64,000 nt of DNA from Batkoa obscura (GCA_030770535.1 JASVEC010000086.1:1-64000), one strand, 5' to 3'; positions 42,801-55,058 are shown, counted from the first letter of the stretch. Numbers and translations are program-made. Notes: generated by a model not told the origin, from the letters alone.

Positions 42801-45154
42801 ATGTCAACCCAAGAAAAACCAACCAAAACGGTCGCTATTATAGGGGCTGGACTAGTGGGTAGTTTAGCCTCGGTTTATTTTGCTATTCATGGTTATCAAG
42901 TAAACATCTATGATAAAAGACCAGGTAAAATGAATTATCCGTTTATTCCCTTTTTTATTTAAAACCTTACTGATCTTCGTTTCTTCTTTAGATATTCGTA
43001 ACAAAGCGAATGCTGATAAACTCAACAAGCGCTCTATTAATTTAGCTTTATCTCATCGCGGTATTTCTGCGTTGAAAAAAAGTGGTTTAAATTTAGATAA
43101 ATTAATTTTAAAAAATTGTATACCAATGAAAGGACGAATGATTCATGACCTTAATGGTAATCAAACAAGTCAAGCTTATGGAACAGAAGAGCAGGTAAGT
43201 ATATGATTTTTTATTTTATTTTATTTTATTTTATTTTATTTAAAAAAGAAAAAGAAAAGAAAGTATTAATATTTATTAAATAATTTTTAGTTTATTAATT
43301 CTGTTGATCGTGGTTTATTAAATGAAAAATTATTAACGGAGGCATTAAATTTTGATAACGTTCAAGTTTATTTTGAATATCAATTAGTATCTATGGATTT
43401 AGATAATACTGAATTAAAATTTAAAGTGTAAGTTTATCCTCTTTTCTCTTCTCCTTAATAACCCCTTCTATTTAGTAATGATAATTTTGAACATGTGAAA
43501 GCTGATTTTATCATTGGTTGTGATGGTGCCTATTCTAAAATTCGACAAGAAATGATGAAAAAAGTGAACTTAAATTATTCCCAAGAATACATTGAACATG
43601 TTTATTGTGAATTAACGATACCGCCTCAAATACTAGAAGATAATACAAAAGAATACAAAATGAACCCTAATCATTTACATATTTGGCCAAGACATTCGTA
43701 TATGATGATTGCATTACCTAATTTAGTAAGTTATTAAGACTATTAATAGTTTAAATTAGAATGATTTAACAATGTATTGACTTTTACTTATTTAAATATA
43801 GGACAAATCATTTACTTGTACCTTATTTGGACCTAAACAACAAATTGATGCTATTAAAACGGAAACTCAATTATTTAGTTTATTTTCCAAAGATTTAGCT
43901 GATTCCATTGGTTTAATTGGTTGGAATAATTTAGCTAAAGAATATTTTCAAAATCCAAAGGGTAGTTTATTGAGCGTTAAAGTAAGTATTATTAATATTA
44001 TGAATTTATTCAATTAGTTTATTTATTTATTTTTACTTACACTCTCTATCTTTTAGTGTAGCCCTCACCATTACAAAGAAAAGTGTATTTTATTGGGTGA
44101 TTCTGCTCATTGTATGGTACCTTTTTATGGTCAAGGTATGAATTGTGGTTTTGAAGATGTAGAAACTTTATTTAGTATCATGGATGAATTTGATTTACAT
44201 GATAAATCTCTCACTTCTAGTGAATTTTGTAGTAAGTTAGAAAAAGTATTTAATACATATAGTGAAACCCGGGTAAAAGATACCCATGCTATCTGTGATT
44301 TAGCTTTATATAATTATACTGAAATGCGTTCCTCAGTAACCTCTTATGGTTATTTAATACGCAAAAAAGTAGAAGCTTGGTTACATAAATTGATTCCTGA
44401 TAGTGTTATTCCATTATATACCATGGTTTCATTTTCTTCTATTCCTTATTCTCAAGCCATCAAAAAATGGAAATTCCAAACAAAATTATTAAAATGGTTA
44501 GGATATGTTGTGAGTGCAGCTATCATATTAGTTGTTTATCTTAATAGAAATCGATTATTGGACTGGTCACCATTAAGGGGATTATTAGCCGCTAATCAAC
44601 CAAAGCCTTTACCTCGAAGTTCAATTAAACCTATTAAAGAAGGACTAGATTCCATCGTTGGTGGATCTATTAAACCAATTAAAGAAGGGTTAGATTCACT
44701 GGTTGGCGTTGATGTAGTCAAAACAGCAGAAAAAGCTTATCAATCCATTTTTGATTATATTAAATCCTATTCCCCTTATTTTTATTTATGTTTGATTATG
44801 GATTATTTTTATCAACTGAAGTTGAGAGAGTATTTTTTAAAGTCTATTTCAAATATCAAGAGTTCTTTTTTTTATTTTAAGAGCTCTATTATTAACTATT
44901 ATAATGTTTTTTATTCTATGATAAAAAGACCAAACGGGATCAGAGTAATTAATTATGGCTATTTAAATATCAAGAGAAGTGTAAGAGAAACACTGAAGTA
45001 TTTGAAATTATCAAAAACTTTAAAAAATAGAATTATTAGTATAAAAGTTAAATTAAATTTATTTATAAGATATATTGGATTATTTAAAAGATTAGCTCAA
45101 TTACAATTATTAGTTAAAAATCGTTTAAAAAGTTTCAAAGGATACATTTATTAA
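42801..45154 (+). CDS. BNA4: Kynurenine 3-monooxygenase with a long extra C-terminal tail
   Basis: An outer-mitochondrial-membrane flavoprotein of the kynurenine pathway to NAD. Exons begin at 42801 (MSTQEKPTKTVAIIGAGLVGS, the FAD dinucleotide-binding fold). They continue with NKRSINLALSHRG, VDRGLLN, FIIGCDGAYS and ILLGDSAHCMVPFYGQGMNC (second FAD motif, near 44090). The last exon contains the usual C-terminal membrane anchor (LLKWLGYVVSAAIILVVYL), where the enzyme normally ends. About 200 more residues follow: a tandem duplication of SIKPIKEGLDS[IL]VG and then a Tyr/Phe/Ile/Lys-rich region. After the stop at 45152-45154 the same frame stays open for another 105 codons to 45472. Introns are short; one holds a TTTTA microsatellite (43208-43244). 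Confidence 0.9.
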
Positions 45155-45687
45155 AGAACAAATAATGTTAGTTTACTCAAAGTTTTCAAGAAAGTAAGTG
45201 TGAATGTAAATGGTTTTATAGAAAAGGGAAATTATTTTGTTTATATAACGTTGAATAAGCTTGGTTTAATTAAAGGTTTATGGAAGAGCTATGACTTTAT
45301 TGAGTGTTATTTGAAAGTAATAGGAGTTTATATTTTTACATTAAGTACTAGATTTACTGTATTTATTTTAAGCTATATTAAAGTATTATATTCATATATT
45401 CAATTATTATTGATTAAATTGATTTGTCAACTTATCTACAACAGGATTGTGTTTTTATTCAAAGCTATGTAAAAAGGTTATTTTCATCTCTAAATTTGTT
45501 TTTAATAAGATATGGTTTATTAGGACGTTCAAGTCAATTTCTATTATTTACTCAAAGTTATTTCAATACAGTTATTACCTATATTTACTCAATAGTAAAC
45601 AAATCTAACCTATTAAGGCATATAATTAATGGCTATGTCTATATACAAAGTTTTATTATAAACACATTCATTCGATATCTTTACTAA
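45155..45687 (+). pseudogene. Open continuation downstream of the KMO stop
   Basis: From 45155 to 45472 the KMO frame continues open (KVFKKVSVNVNGFIEKG and so on) after a single stop. From about 45424 a second frame is open to 45687. The composition (Tyr, Phe, Ile, Leu, Lys; recurring YI-x-SF and NRI) matches the KMO tail. This looks like the lost end of a once longer tail, or a separate AT-driven hydrophobic open stretch. Confidence 0.35.
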
Positions 45688-46260
45688 GTGATAATAAGCT
45701 TAATATTTTTAACTCATTTATTCAATTATAATTATTAATATTAAGTTATATTAAATTATTAAATCAATTTATTATTAATGCTCAAAGTTATTTAAGTCCA
45801 CCTTATTAGTATTTTCGTTAATATTAAATGATATCAAATTATTTCAATAATTGTATCATATAATTGAACTTATAAAGAATTCTATAAATGGGCCAATTTG
45901 TTATATTTCTTATATGTTAAAGTTGGTAGATAAATTGGAAGTGAATATCAGGAGAGAGTACTAAGTATAAGTTTATTAACGAATAGATTCTTTGGAATTT
46001 TACTTTAATAAAATAATATGAAATGTAATCTCAAATTGGCTGGTGTATTTTTTTAAATCCTTATAATTTTTTTTAAATGAGATTTAGATTACGATTTGCC
46101 TTATTTAATCATTTCAGTATTCTTATTTTAAAATTCCATGTCAGGATCAAAACTTGAAAATTTCAATATGTTTAAAAAAATCAATTTTTTCTTTAATTTT
46201 TAATTTTTAATAATTTTATGAAATGAAAAGGATCAAAAGTAAAAGGGAATTGATATTGAA
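45688..46260. other. Gene-free spacer
   Basis: AT-rich, no element copies. The last part is the upstream region of the coiled-coil gene. Confidence 0.5.
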
Positions 46261-47240
46261 ATGGAAATCAAATCAGGTATATTTAACTATATTGTATTGT
46301 TTTTAGTTGATATTAAGAATAGTATTTTTTAGAATAAAGGATTAGGTTTGGATTTAAAGAGTATAGAAGAGAGGGGACTTGAAATAAAAAAAGAAAACGA
46401 GAAAAAGGAAAATAATAATGAGAATTTTATTGATTTAAATCTCAAAGAACATAATAAAAAGACAATAGAAGGGGAGAATATTATCAATAAAAGAAATGAT
46501 GAAGTAAAATTGCAAAATAAAGAAATGATAATTGAATCTAAGGATAATAAAAAGATTAAGTTACAAGGTAAGTTTCAAGCCATTACTTTGTTATTTTATA
46601 TTTATTAATAGATTAGATAATAGTAATAATAGTAATATTGTTAATATTGAAAATAAATTAGGTAAGCTAAGAGTTTATGTCATATTGTTTGCATTTTAAT
46701 TGATTTTTATAGAGAATGAAATGGACAGAATAAACGATATAAAATTACAACTATTAGATAATACAGTAAGTAAAAGGATTGAGGAAAGGATAGATGAGGA
46801 TATAGATAAGAAGATAGATAAGAATACAAATAACAACATAAATAAAAGCATATCGAATTCAGAAGAAACTACTGTTATTGACAATAAGAATTCATTGCTT
46901 ATGAAATTAGATGAAACAATGAAACAAATGATCGAAGAAATGAATAATATAAAAAATGAAATGAACACTATAAAAAATGAAATAAAGATTATTAAAACTA
47001 ATGAGAACAATGTAGAAAATAATAACAATGTATTAAATAAAAATAACAATAACGGTATAACAAATCAAGTAATTCTCTTTTATTTAGAATTAATAATACT
47101 TATTTGATTTCTAGAAAACTATTAAATCCACTCAAACAAATTGTACCAACTCATCCGTCACAAACAATACTAATGAAACCCACTTAATGGCTTTAGCAAT
47201 TAATAATATTTTATTACAAAAAGTAATCTACTATAAATAA
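46261..47240 (+). CDS. Hypothetical coiled-coil protein
   Basis: A chain of exons stays in frame: 46261-46276 (MEIKSG), resuming at 46347 with LDLKSIEERG. It then runs to about 46566 (KIKLQ), a short Asn/Ser exon near 46622-46661, a main exon near 46713-47067 and a last exon from about 47114 to 47240. All junctions are GT-AG. The protein is highly charged. The main exon carries heptads (ERIDEDIDKKIDKN, then DETMKQMIEEMNNIKNEMN and TIKNEIKIIK) predicting a long coiled coil, followed by Asn-rich low complexity and an ending NETHLMALAINNILLQ. No catalytic domain is seen. It may be a structural or tethering protein. The antisense open frame at 46696-47049 is only a shadow of the biased codons. 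Confidence 0.55.
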
Positions 47241-47320
47241 TATAAATAAATAATAAACTAATAATTTATTAATAGTTAAAAAATCATAAAAACTGAATCA
47301 AAGAAAAAAGAAGAATTAAT

Positions 47321-47833
47321 TTAAGAATTGATTTGGTTGTGTAACCTTTGAAATTGAATAGCTCTTAATTTACGTTTTCTTAATATTATAAAGATAAGTG
47401 TAATTAATAGACTGATGAGTAATAAGGTCTAAATTAAATAAAAACAAAAAGTTAGTAAATATGAAATTAAATAAATAAATCAAACTATTGTTGCCAAACT
47501 ATTATTGTTATATTATTAATCTTACTTGAAAACTAAAAAATGAAATTTTTTCAAAGTAAATTTCTTCAGGACAAATATCATAATGATGAGTAATTTTACT
47601 GTTATTACGATCTAATGGATCTTTAATTGTACACTCATACCATTGTTGTAATTTTACAAAACCAGAGCAATGGAACTGAGTTTTCTAAAATGGTTAAAAA
47701 AGGAATTATTAGATTGAAGTTTTATAGAGATGAATGTAAAAGACAAACTTACTTTATCTTCTTCAGTACATGGTACACATAATCCAATTGGTGTACAATT
47801 TAATTCATTCCAATTTGTTGTTGGGAGAGACAT
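47321..47833 (-). CDS. JTB-like type I membrane protein
   Basis: Three exons: 47833-47753, 47684-47526 and 47428-47321, in frame. The luminal part has spaced cysteines, CTPIGLCVPC, then FHCSGF, WYECT and DICPEE. One membrane span (TLLLISLLITLIFIIL) and a basic tail RKRKLRAIQFQRL follow. This order resembles the JTB (jumping translocation breakpoint) family. The frame stays open upstream to about 47938 with a hydrophobic stretch (SLFLILEFLSFY) that would make a good signal peptide, but no ATG. The true start is therefore probably in an unrecognised upstream exon, or translation begins at the Met used here. It is divergent from IND1 by about 175 bp. Confidence 0.5.
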
Positions 47834-48008
47834 GTTAAGTTTTTGTAATAAGTTAATAAAAGAATAGAAGGATAAAAATTCCAATATCAAAAATAACGAG
47901 CTAATTTTAGTAATTAAACCAATAAAATTGAAAGTGATTTAGTTTAAGCAAGTTGATGATTCTATTAAATGATTAAAGTTTACAAAATATGATTTTATTA
48001 GTTAAAAG

Positions 48009-49419
48009 ATGTTGAGGTTTTTAAGAATTCATACAAGTTATTTTAGTACCAACAAAATATTAAAACATACCAATCCTTTGGTAAGGAATATTTAAATAAC
48101 AATAGTAACAAGTAATAAAACAGAGATCTAAATCAATAGAAATACAAATGACGCAGCAACAAGTAGTCTAAAACATAAATTTATTCATTTTCATTCATTT
48201 TCAGGGCTTACCAAAAAAAGGGGAAAAAGTAGCCCCGACGTTTAAAGCCAAAGTAGAAAAGATTAAAATACCCAATGTTAGAAATATAATAGCTATATCA
48301 TCTGCAAAAGGAGGGGTTGGGAAATCAACTACTACTGGTAAATTTTGATTTCTAAACTAAATAATAATAATAATAATAATAAATATTATAAGTGATTCTA
48401 ATTTATTATTATTTATTTAGTTAACTTAGCTACCGTATGTAAACAATTAAATTTAAAGGTAGGTATACTAGACGCTGATTTATTTGGTCCTTCGATACCA
48501 AAATTGATGAATTTATATGGTGAACCGGAATTGGATAAAAATGGTAAGTTGTAATTCTATTCATTATATTAATATGTTGTATATTTGTATATTATGTATT
48601 TGTATCATGTAATTAGTATGAAATTTTTATTTATGTTTGTGTCATTAGGTAGTATGATCCCTCTGGTTAATTATGGAGTTCATTGTATTTCAATGGGAAA
48701 TTTAATTGATGAAGAACAAGCCGTTGTTTGGAGGGGTATGATGGTAATTTTATATTAATATTATTTCTAATTTATTCATATTTCTATTTATTTTAAAAAG
48801 GTTATGAAAGCTTTACAACAACTAATTTATCAAACAAAATGGCCTGAATTAGATATACTATTTATTGATATGCCACCAGGTACTGGCGATACTCAATTAA
48901 CTATTTCCCAATTAGTTCCATTAAATGGTAAGTTTATTTGAATAATAATAATAATAATTGATTATTGTTATTACATTAGTTGAGGTATTTATTCGTTTAT
49001 TATTTTATAGGCTCAATAATAATTTCTACCCCTCAAGATATTGCTTTAATTGATGTTAAAAAAGGTATAAAGATGTATGAAAAAGTGAATGTTAAGGTAA
49101 TCTCATTTTCTCACCTATTTCTATTTATTCATCTCATTAACTTCCTTCTCATTCTTTATAGATATTAGGTATTTTACAAAACATGAGTCAATTTGAATGT
49201 CCTAATTGTAAATCAATTCATTATATCTTTGGTAAAGATGGAGTTAAAACATTAGCATTGAGTAAAAAACTACAATTATTAGAAGATTTACCTTTAAGTA
49301 TGGAAGTGGCTAAATTAGCTGATAAAGGTACTCCAATTACAATAGTTAGTCCAGAAAGTTTTGAAACTAAAATTTATAAAAATATTATGGAGAAAGTTTG
49401 GAAACAATTGAATAAATAA
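48009..49419 (+). CDS. IND1: Mitochondrial iron-sulfur P-loop protein Ind1 (NUBPL)
   Basis: Seven exons: 48009-48080, 48205-48337, 48421-48543, 48649-48743, 48801-48927, 49011-49096 and 49162-49419 (894 nt, 297 residues, in frame). A matrix scaffold that delivers Fe-S clusters to respiratory complex I. Exon 1 encodes only a mitochondrial presequence ([16 protein letters not shown]). Then come GLPKKGEKV, the deviant Walker [12 protein letters not shown], and the switch region [40 protein letters not shown] and the cluster-binding pair in [13 protein letters not shown] follow. Presence of Ind1 implies a normal complex I, so the fungus is aerobic. Intron 2 has an ATA microsatellite. Confidence 0.93.
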
Positions 49420-49562
49420 TGAAGGGGGTAAAAAGATAGAAAATAAAAAAGTACAAATATAACTTAATAATTGTAATTATAATTATAATAAAATGGTTCT
49501 TTTTATTTATTTATTTTTAATAATTTCAATTTCAATACAAAATAAAATAAAAACTTAATTTA

Positions 49563-51674
49563 TTATTGTGGTGGTGGATAAGATGGGTTGGAATGATATG
49601 CAGGTGGTATATTGTTATTATAATCTTGAGTTGGTGGAGGATAAACAGAATGATTTGGTGGAGGTAGATTACTAGGAGCTGAATGAGGATATTCTTGTTG
49701 ATTTGTATTTTGAAATGGATAAGAAGTTGATTGATTTTCATAAGGATAAGGTGAACTAGTTAATGGTATTTCGTTATTATAACTTGAGTTCATATAATAA
49801 TTGGAATGGGCTGTTAAGTTTGGATCACTTACATTCATGACTGGGTTAGGATTGGGATTAGAACTATGAATAGAATATCTTTCATAACTTGAAGTATCTA
49901 ATAATAGCATATTAATATGAATATTTATTTGTTACAATTCTATTATATGTAGCTTACGATGTAATTGAGGAGGTGGATTAGGTTGAATGCCAAATTGAAT
50001 ACGTTCATAATCCATTCTTGCTTTAACAAATTTTTCATTTAAATTAACTAACATATCTAACAACAGTAAATAAAATGAATGATTAATTTCTTATATACAA
50101 TATTTGATAATAATAAATTACCTTTTTTAAGTGAATAAGCGTTGATTAATTTTAATAATTTTGGACGAACTAATAAAGCAGAAGAATACATTTGTTGAAC
50201 ACTTTCATTCTCACCTAGATTTTCTTTATTGGGATCAAAATTAGCTAAGGTTTTTAATAGCTCATCAATCATAGATGCATCTTTATTAACTGATGCTTCT
50301 AGTTCTAACAAAGCAACGTCATCTAAAGTAACTGACTCAGGTAATTTTTCCTATTAAAAATTATTATTATTATTGTATAATATAATAGCACACATACCAC
50401 ATAATTCGATGGAAATATACCCACACTTTGGTGTAATTCCCCTTTCCACCAATTTTGATATTGATCATCTACTACTTTGATAATATCACCTTTATGAAAA
50501 CCTAATTCTCCTTTTTCGCTGGGTATAAAATCAAACAATGCTCTTACTTGAAACTTAACATTATTTTTCTATTTATAAATAATAAATTAAAGTTATAATT
50601 TTTACAATTTAATTTAGCTTACTTTGGTTGAAGCTTCATTAATGCTACTTGTTTCACTATTAGCATATTTGTTCATATTACCACTTGTAGTAGCATTGAT
50701 ACTAACATTATTATTAGTAGTGGTATAACTTGGTTGATGGGTCTAAATAAATACTAATAAATAATTTGATAAAATTTATAATAATAGATTACTTTGGCTT
50801 CTCTTTCAGAAAGAGACAATGCTAACGCTAATTGAAATTCTTCTTCTTCTTTTTGTTGATCATAATTATCCTAAAAGTAAATAAATAAACTATCTATTGA
50901 TGATAGAATTAATTTTATAATTTACTTTAGCTTTAGGTAAAGAACTATCTTTAGTAGGGAATACAAATCCTAATTAATGAACATCAAACTTTATACTTAA
51001 TATCAATAAAAAGATTATGGTTACCTTGAGTAATTAATTGATTATAAGTTTCTTCCATCAAACCTAAAGTTGGATCTGATTTAAATTCTTGACTCCAATC
51101 TCTAATTAATTGTAAAATACGGTCCTTAACTTTACTATGTACAGACTAATTATAGATTTAAATTAAAAATTACTATCGTCAAAGCATAAACAATAAATAA
51201 ACCTACTTGATCTTTCAACACTCTTATTAAAGTAGTAGTAAATGATCTTGAAGCAATTTCTCTTTTTGCTGACAACCCACTATTTTTTACTAAAGCTTCA
51301 GCTAACTATTAAAGTTTAATAAATTACTATTAATTATTTTTTATAAAATTAACTAAACTTACTGTTAAAGAATAAAGTACTACATTAGCATTCCTATGAA
51401 CCATACGCTTAATTAAAGCAGCAATACACTCTCTTGCACTATTGATTATAGTTTTAATTTGGTTGTTTACTATAGGAAATTCAATATTTTAAACTTACCT
51501 TGTTTCATTATTGACTTTATCACAAATTTCTAAATTGATAGCCCAATCTTCACTAGTCAAAGATTCACTAGTAGCTTTTGCTAAAAGAATAAAACATCAA
51601 CAAAAGTTCTTTTTAATAATAAATCCATGTTACTTACCAACTTTATCTTCAAAAGGATTAGTCGAACGAAACAT
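49563..51674 (-). CDS. HSE1: ESCRT-0 subunit Hse1 (STAM-like, VHS-UIM-SH3)
   Basis: About ten exons, starting at 51674 (MFRSTNPFEDKV). It sorts ubiquitinated cargo at endosomes with Vps27. Order of domains: VHS from residue 1 to about 150 (EDWAINLEICDKVN, RECIAALIKRMVHRN, LIRDWSQEF). A ubiquitin-interacting motif follows (EEEEFQLALALSLSE). The SH3 domain reads VRALFDFIPSEKGELGF, then WWKGELHQSVGIFPSNYV. A helical GAT-like/coiled-coil region lies around DELLKTLANFDPNKENLG and RPKLLKLINAYS. The Pro/Asn/Tyr-rich tail ends NPSYPPPQ. Domain order and length are typical for fungal Hse1. Introns are roughly 40-75 bp. The gene is convergent with IND1 (143 bp between stops). Confidence 0.93.
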
Positions 51675-52618
51675 AATGGAGTTAAATAATAGAGGCTATT
51701 TATATATACAATAGAAACTATGGAAATTTAAATAAAAGTAATCAAATAACAATGAAAAATTAATTTTTTTTCACTTCAAGTGTTTTTGTTATTTTTATAT
51801 CATCATTCAATTTTCTAAACCTAATTTTGTTAATATAGTCAATTACCTCACTTTTTAATTAATAATTCATCTTTCATTGGTGCGATTTATAGCCAATAAT
51901 TTAAATTAATCTAGCATTGCAACTTTCTATGATTTATTTAACTGTTTATTTGAGAATTGGTTTTTTTAAATTGTAAAGATATTAATAAATAGACTATACA
52001 AAAATAAAAAAGTAGAAATTTGATCTAAAAATCTATGCAAATTAAGTCATAACAGTTTCTACAGCTGTGTTCAAGAACTCTAATTAAATTTATAGCTTGG
52101 CATTCAACTTGCTTAGATTTCAATAGCTATTTATTTTTAATTGTCCGCTTGGCATTGAATAATTTTTTTACTAATTTATTAAAGTATCCGATAAATACTT
52201 TAGTTTTAATTCTATAATATTTTTCAATTTAGCTATATTTATTATATAATTTTGTTATTGTCTATATGAAATGGGTTATTCATTAAGGATTACTAATAGA
52301 CTACTTGTTCATTTAAATTAACAATCCGTTTTAATTTTTATGATAATAATAAAAATAACTTAACAAAATAATAGAAACTTTCTAGTGCTTTGGTATTTTT
52401 TTATGTATAAAATATATATGCGAGTATTTTTAAATAAGCAAGCATAGTAATCAAAATTTACAAATAATTTACTTTTATTTTAATTATATTATTAAAAAGT
52501 TTTGAGCTTTTTATAGCTAGTTTAATTTAGTTTTTAATTTTTATAGCTAATTATTTTAAAAATTGTTATTTAATACTTATTACAATATTTATTTTTATAA
52601 GATAAAAATCATTTAACT
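51675..52618. other. Gene-free spacer
   Basis: Very AT-rich; nothing seen except the HSE1 promoter at its left edge. Confidence 0.5.
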
Positions 52619-53112
52619 TTAATTCGACTTAAATAAAATGTCTTGACATGGAAATGCTTTTTTTTTGAAAACCTTCAAAGAACTTTTGGCTTCCAAGTGT
52701 TTTATCATTAGAGAGAATTTAAATTGAACTACTATGACAATAAACCAAGAAGGTAGCCAGGTAAGGTAAAGGAGAGAAAATAGACAGTTCCAACCGGCCC
52801 ACTTTCGAGTTTTGAAGGTTGAACGATATGGAAGTGAACTCCAATTTGTAAATTGCAACCCAACAATGAAAAATGGTAAAAGCTGAGGCAGAAGAGTCTG
52901 TAACATTGGTGTTGGAGAATGAATCATAGTGAAAATAGATCGCTCATAAACTTATAGCAATAGGGAAAGCTTGGAGTAGGACTTTAAGAGAGGCGGAGAT
53001 AAGAGGTTGATTGTGTTTAGGAGACGTATTAAGGAAATTGGAGGTAGGGAAATTTAAAAATTTAGTTATTTCGTGATAGAAAGGCTGAATAGTTAGACAA
53101 GAATAAATATAT

Positions 53113-53221
53113 GGGGATGTTTTTTTTGATCTCATTTTTTTCATTCATTTTTTTCATTTTTTAAGCGCTACTTGAGCGGAAAGATTGTTACTAAAATTCT
53201 TAAACACAAAAATATATCCCC
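53113..53221 (-). mobile_element. MITE copy with a short internal duplication
   Basis: Minus orientation; ATAT before GGGGATGTTTTTT, CCCC then ATGT at the right. A TTTTTTTCATTCA duplication makes it about 10 bp longer than usual. Confidence 0.9.
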
Positions 53222-53316
53222 ATGTAATTAATTTGAGATTTAAGAACATCACAGAAAATACATTCTTTACGGGAATTAGGGATAGAATGAGAAAGGTCAA
53301 GGGAAGCTTCAAGGCT

Positions 53317-53411
53317 CTGGTATTTTTGTGTTTGGGAATTTTACTAATAAATTTTTCGCCTAAATAGCGCTTAAAAAATAGAAAAAGTAATAAAACCAAA
53401 AAAACATCTTC
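53317..53411 (+). mobile_element. MITE copy with eroded ends
   Basis: Plus orientation; GGTATTTTTGTGTTTGGG start, CATCTTC end, core CTAAATAGCGCTT. Confidence 0.85.
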
Positions 53412-53699
53412 ATAGAATGAAATAGATTTTTAGGCTAAGAAATTTACACAAAATAGTGTAGATAAAACATGTTCAGATGATTTTTTTTAACAATATATGA
53501 TATAGGTAGGTATTCTCATTAGACATAGTTGATAATCCATCCTTTAATCATAGGGCGCCAGCACTTAGCAAAGGCATTTTAGGTTGGGACTAATTGGTTT
53601 ATTTTAAAAATAGGGTGACCTTTTTTTTAAATCATTAATGGAAGATTAGTCATAAACTCGGTAGAGTATTAGCTTGGAGATAGGTGGAAAATATTTCTA

Positions 53700-53777
53700 T
53701 TCATTTGTTTTTATATTTCTCGAGTGATATTGAGTAAAGAAATTTTAATAAAATTTATAAACAAAAAGACATCTCCA
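53700..53777 (-). mobile_element. Strongly diverged MITE fragment
   Basis: GAGTAAAGAAATTTTAATAA and AAACAAAAAGACATCTCC match the minus-orientation right half; the left half is hardly recognisable. Confidence 0.5.
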
Positions 53778-53960
53778 CATACTTTTTTAATCAGCTATTT
53801 TTAATCGGCTATTTTTTTACTATTAAATTAAACATTAAAATTAAAACAATGAAAAATTATAATTTTCATTTTACCAGTCAATAAATATTAAGAGAGAGTA
53901 AGTTGCCTTGTGATATTTAACAAATCTAAATGAAAAGTTGCACTATACAAATTATAATAT

Positions 53961-54058
53961 GGGGATGTATTTTTTTGTTTAAGAATTTTACCAACGATCT
54001 TTCCACTCAAATAGTGCTTAAAAAATGGAAAAATAATGAAACTAAAAAAAACAGCCTC
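53961..54058 (+). mobile_element. MITE copy, plus orientation, near consensus
   Basis: ATAT flanks on both sides; starts GGGGATGTATTTT, ends ACAGCCTC. Confidence 0.95.
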
Positions 54059-54062
54059 ATAT

Positions 54063-54957
54063 GGTAAAGTTAAAGCGAGAAGTTTTGATTTTGTCAGTAC
54101 TATAGTCAAATCAATGGGCTTAGCATACTCTAAGTTTCTATTTTTCAAAAGAAATAATAAACAATGGTACAAGATAGGAATCATAATGTGGGATATATAA
54201 GCTAAGAGCATTTTTAATACGTATTTTACTAGGTTCAAGGTGCTAGTAATCAATAAATTAATATGTTTTGGGTATTATCTCAACACCAGAATAAAATAGT
54301 TTTAAAGAAAGCGTAAGAAATTTAAAATAATAACATAAACGAAGACTTTGACAAATATAAATATATAATAAGTTTGGATACAGACCATTTATACTTGTTA
54401 ACACTAAACTTCCAATTGGTCTTTGGTATTATTAAAACTCCTTGTAAATTCACTAATGATCAACTGAGCATTAATATTTTTCAAAATCAATTTCCCCAAC
54501 TATTTTCATTAACTAGTGTAATTTGTTGACAGTTTGACAGTTTTTTCGAGGGATTTTTCATATCATTTTATGTTAATCAATAGAGACAAATAACAAATTG
54601 AATGGATTTTAAATTATATTTTTTAAAATTAAACTTCAAACTACTTATCTTATTGAGATAATGCTGAGCAGTTAGATGTACAAAATAAGACGAGGTTGGA
54701 AACATTATTGGTGTATAACCAATTGAGCCATATATCATCCTTCTTTCGATGTTAGCTTGTAGACTCAATCTACATATAAATTGTAAGCTCAAAAGCTCTC
54801 TAGCTTGAACCAAATAATCAATTAATTTTGTACAAATGTTATCTATCCATTTGAATTGTTTTAGTCTCGTCAACAATATAATAATACATTATAAAGCTTG
54901 TAAAGTTGACTTACAAGCAAATGGTGCTTTGAGATATAAATGCAAGTAGACTTCACA
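54063..54957. other. Gene-free spacer
   Basis: Two weak minus-strand open frames (54253-53888, which runs into a MITE, and 54876-54577) lack domain or splice support. Nothing else seen. Confidence 0.4.
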
Positions 54958-54961
54958 ATAT

Positions 54962-55058
54962 GGGGGTGTTTTTTAGCTTCATTACTTTTTCTACCTTTTA
55001 AGCACTATTTGAGTGGAAAAATTGTTAGTAAAATTCTTAAACGCAAAAATACATCCCC
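54962..55058 (-). mobile_element. MITE copy, minus orientation
   Basis: Left flank ATAT, right flank ATTT; starts GGGGGTGTTTTTT, ends CATCCCC. Confidence 0.9.

Larger units (their letters stand above)
52619..53420. repeat. Less AT-rich, unidentified relic with two MITE insertions
   Basis: The interval is visibly less AT-rich than its surroundings and reads open on the minus strand in two blocks (52927-52619 and 53144-52944) rich in Leu, Pro, Ser and Trp. MITE copies at 53113 and 53317 interrupt it. It looks like a decayed repeat or transferred segment. I cannot name a family or show a second copy in the window. Confidence 0.3.

Noticed and set aside
46696-47049. Minus-strand open frame rich in Ile, Phe and Ser
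   Set aside because: Shadow of the Lys/Asn/Glu-rich coiled-coil exon on the plus strand.
49532-49741. Minus-strand open frame
   Set aside because: Out-of-frame shadow of the HSE1 Pro/Asn-rich tail.
38779-51674. Dense block KEX1-HEM25-BNA4-IND1-HSE1 as a functional gene cluster
   Set aside because: The products act in unrelated pathways (peptide processing, heme, NAD, complex I, endosomal sorting); close packing is enough to explain the arrangement.
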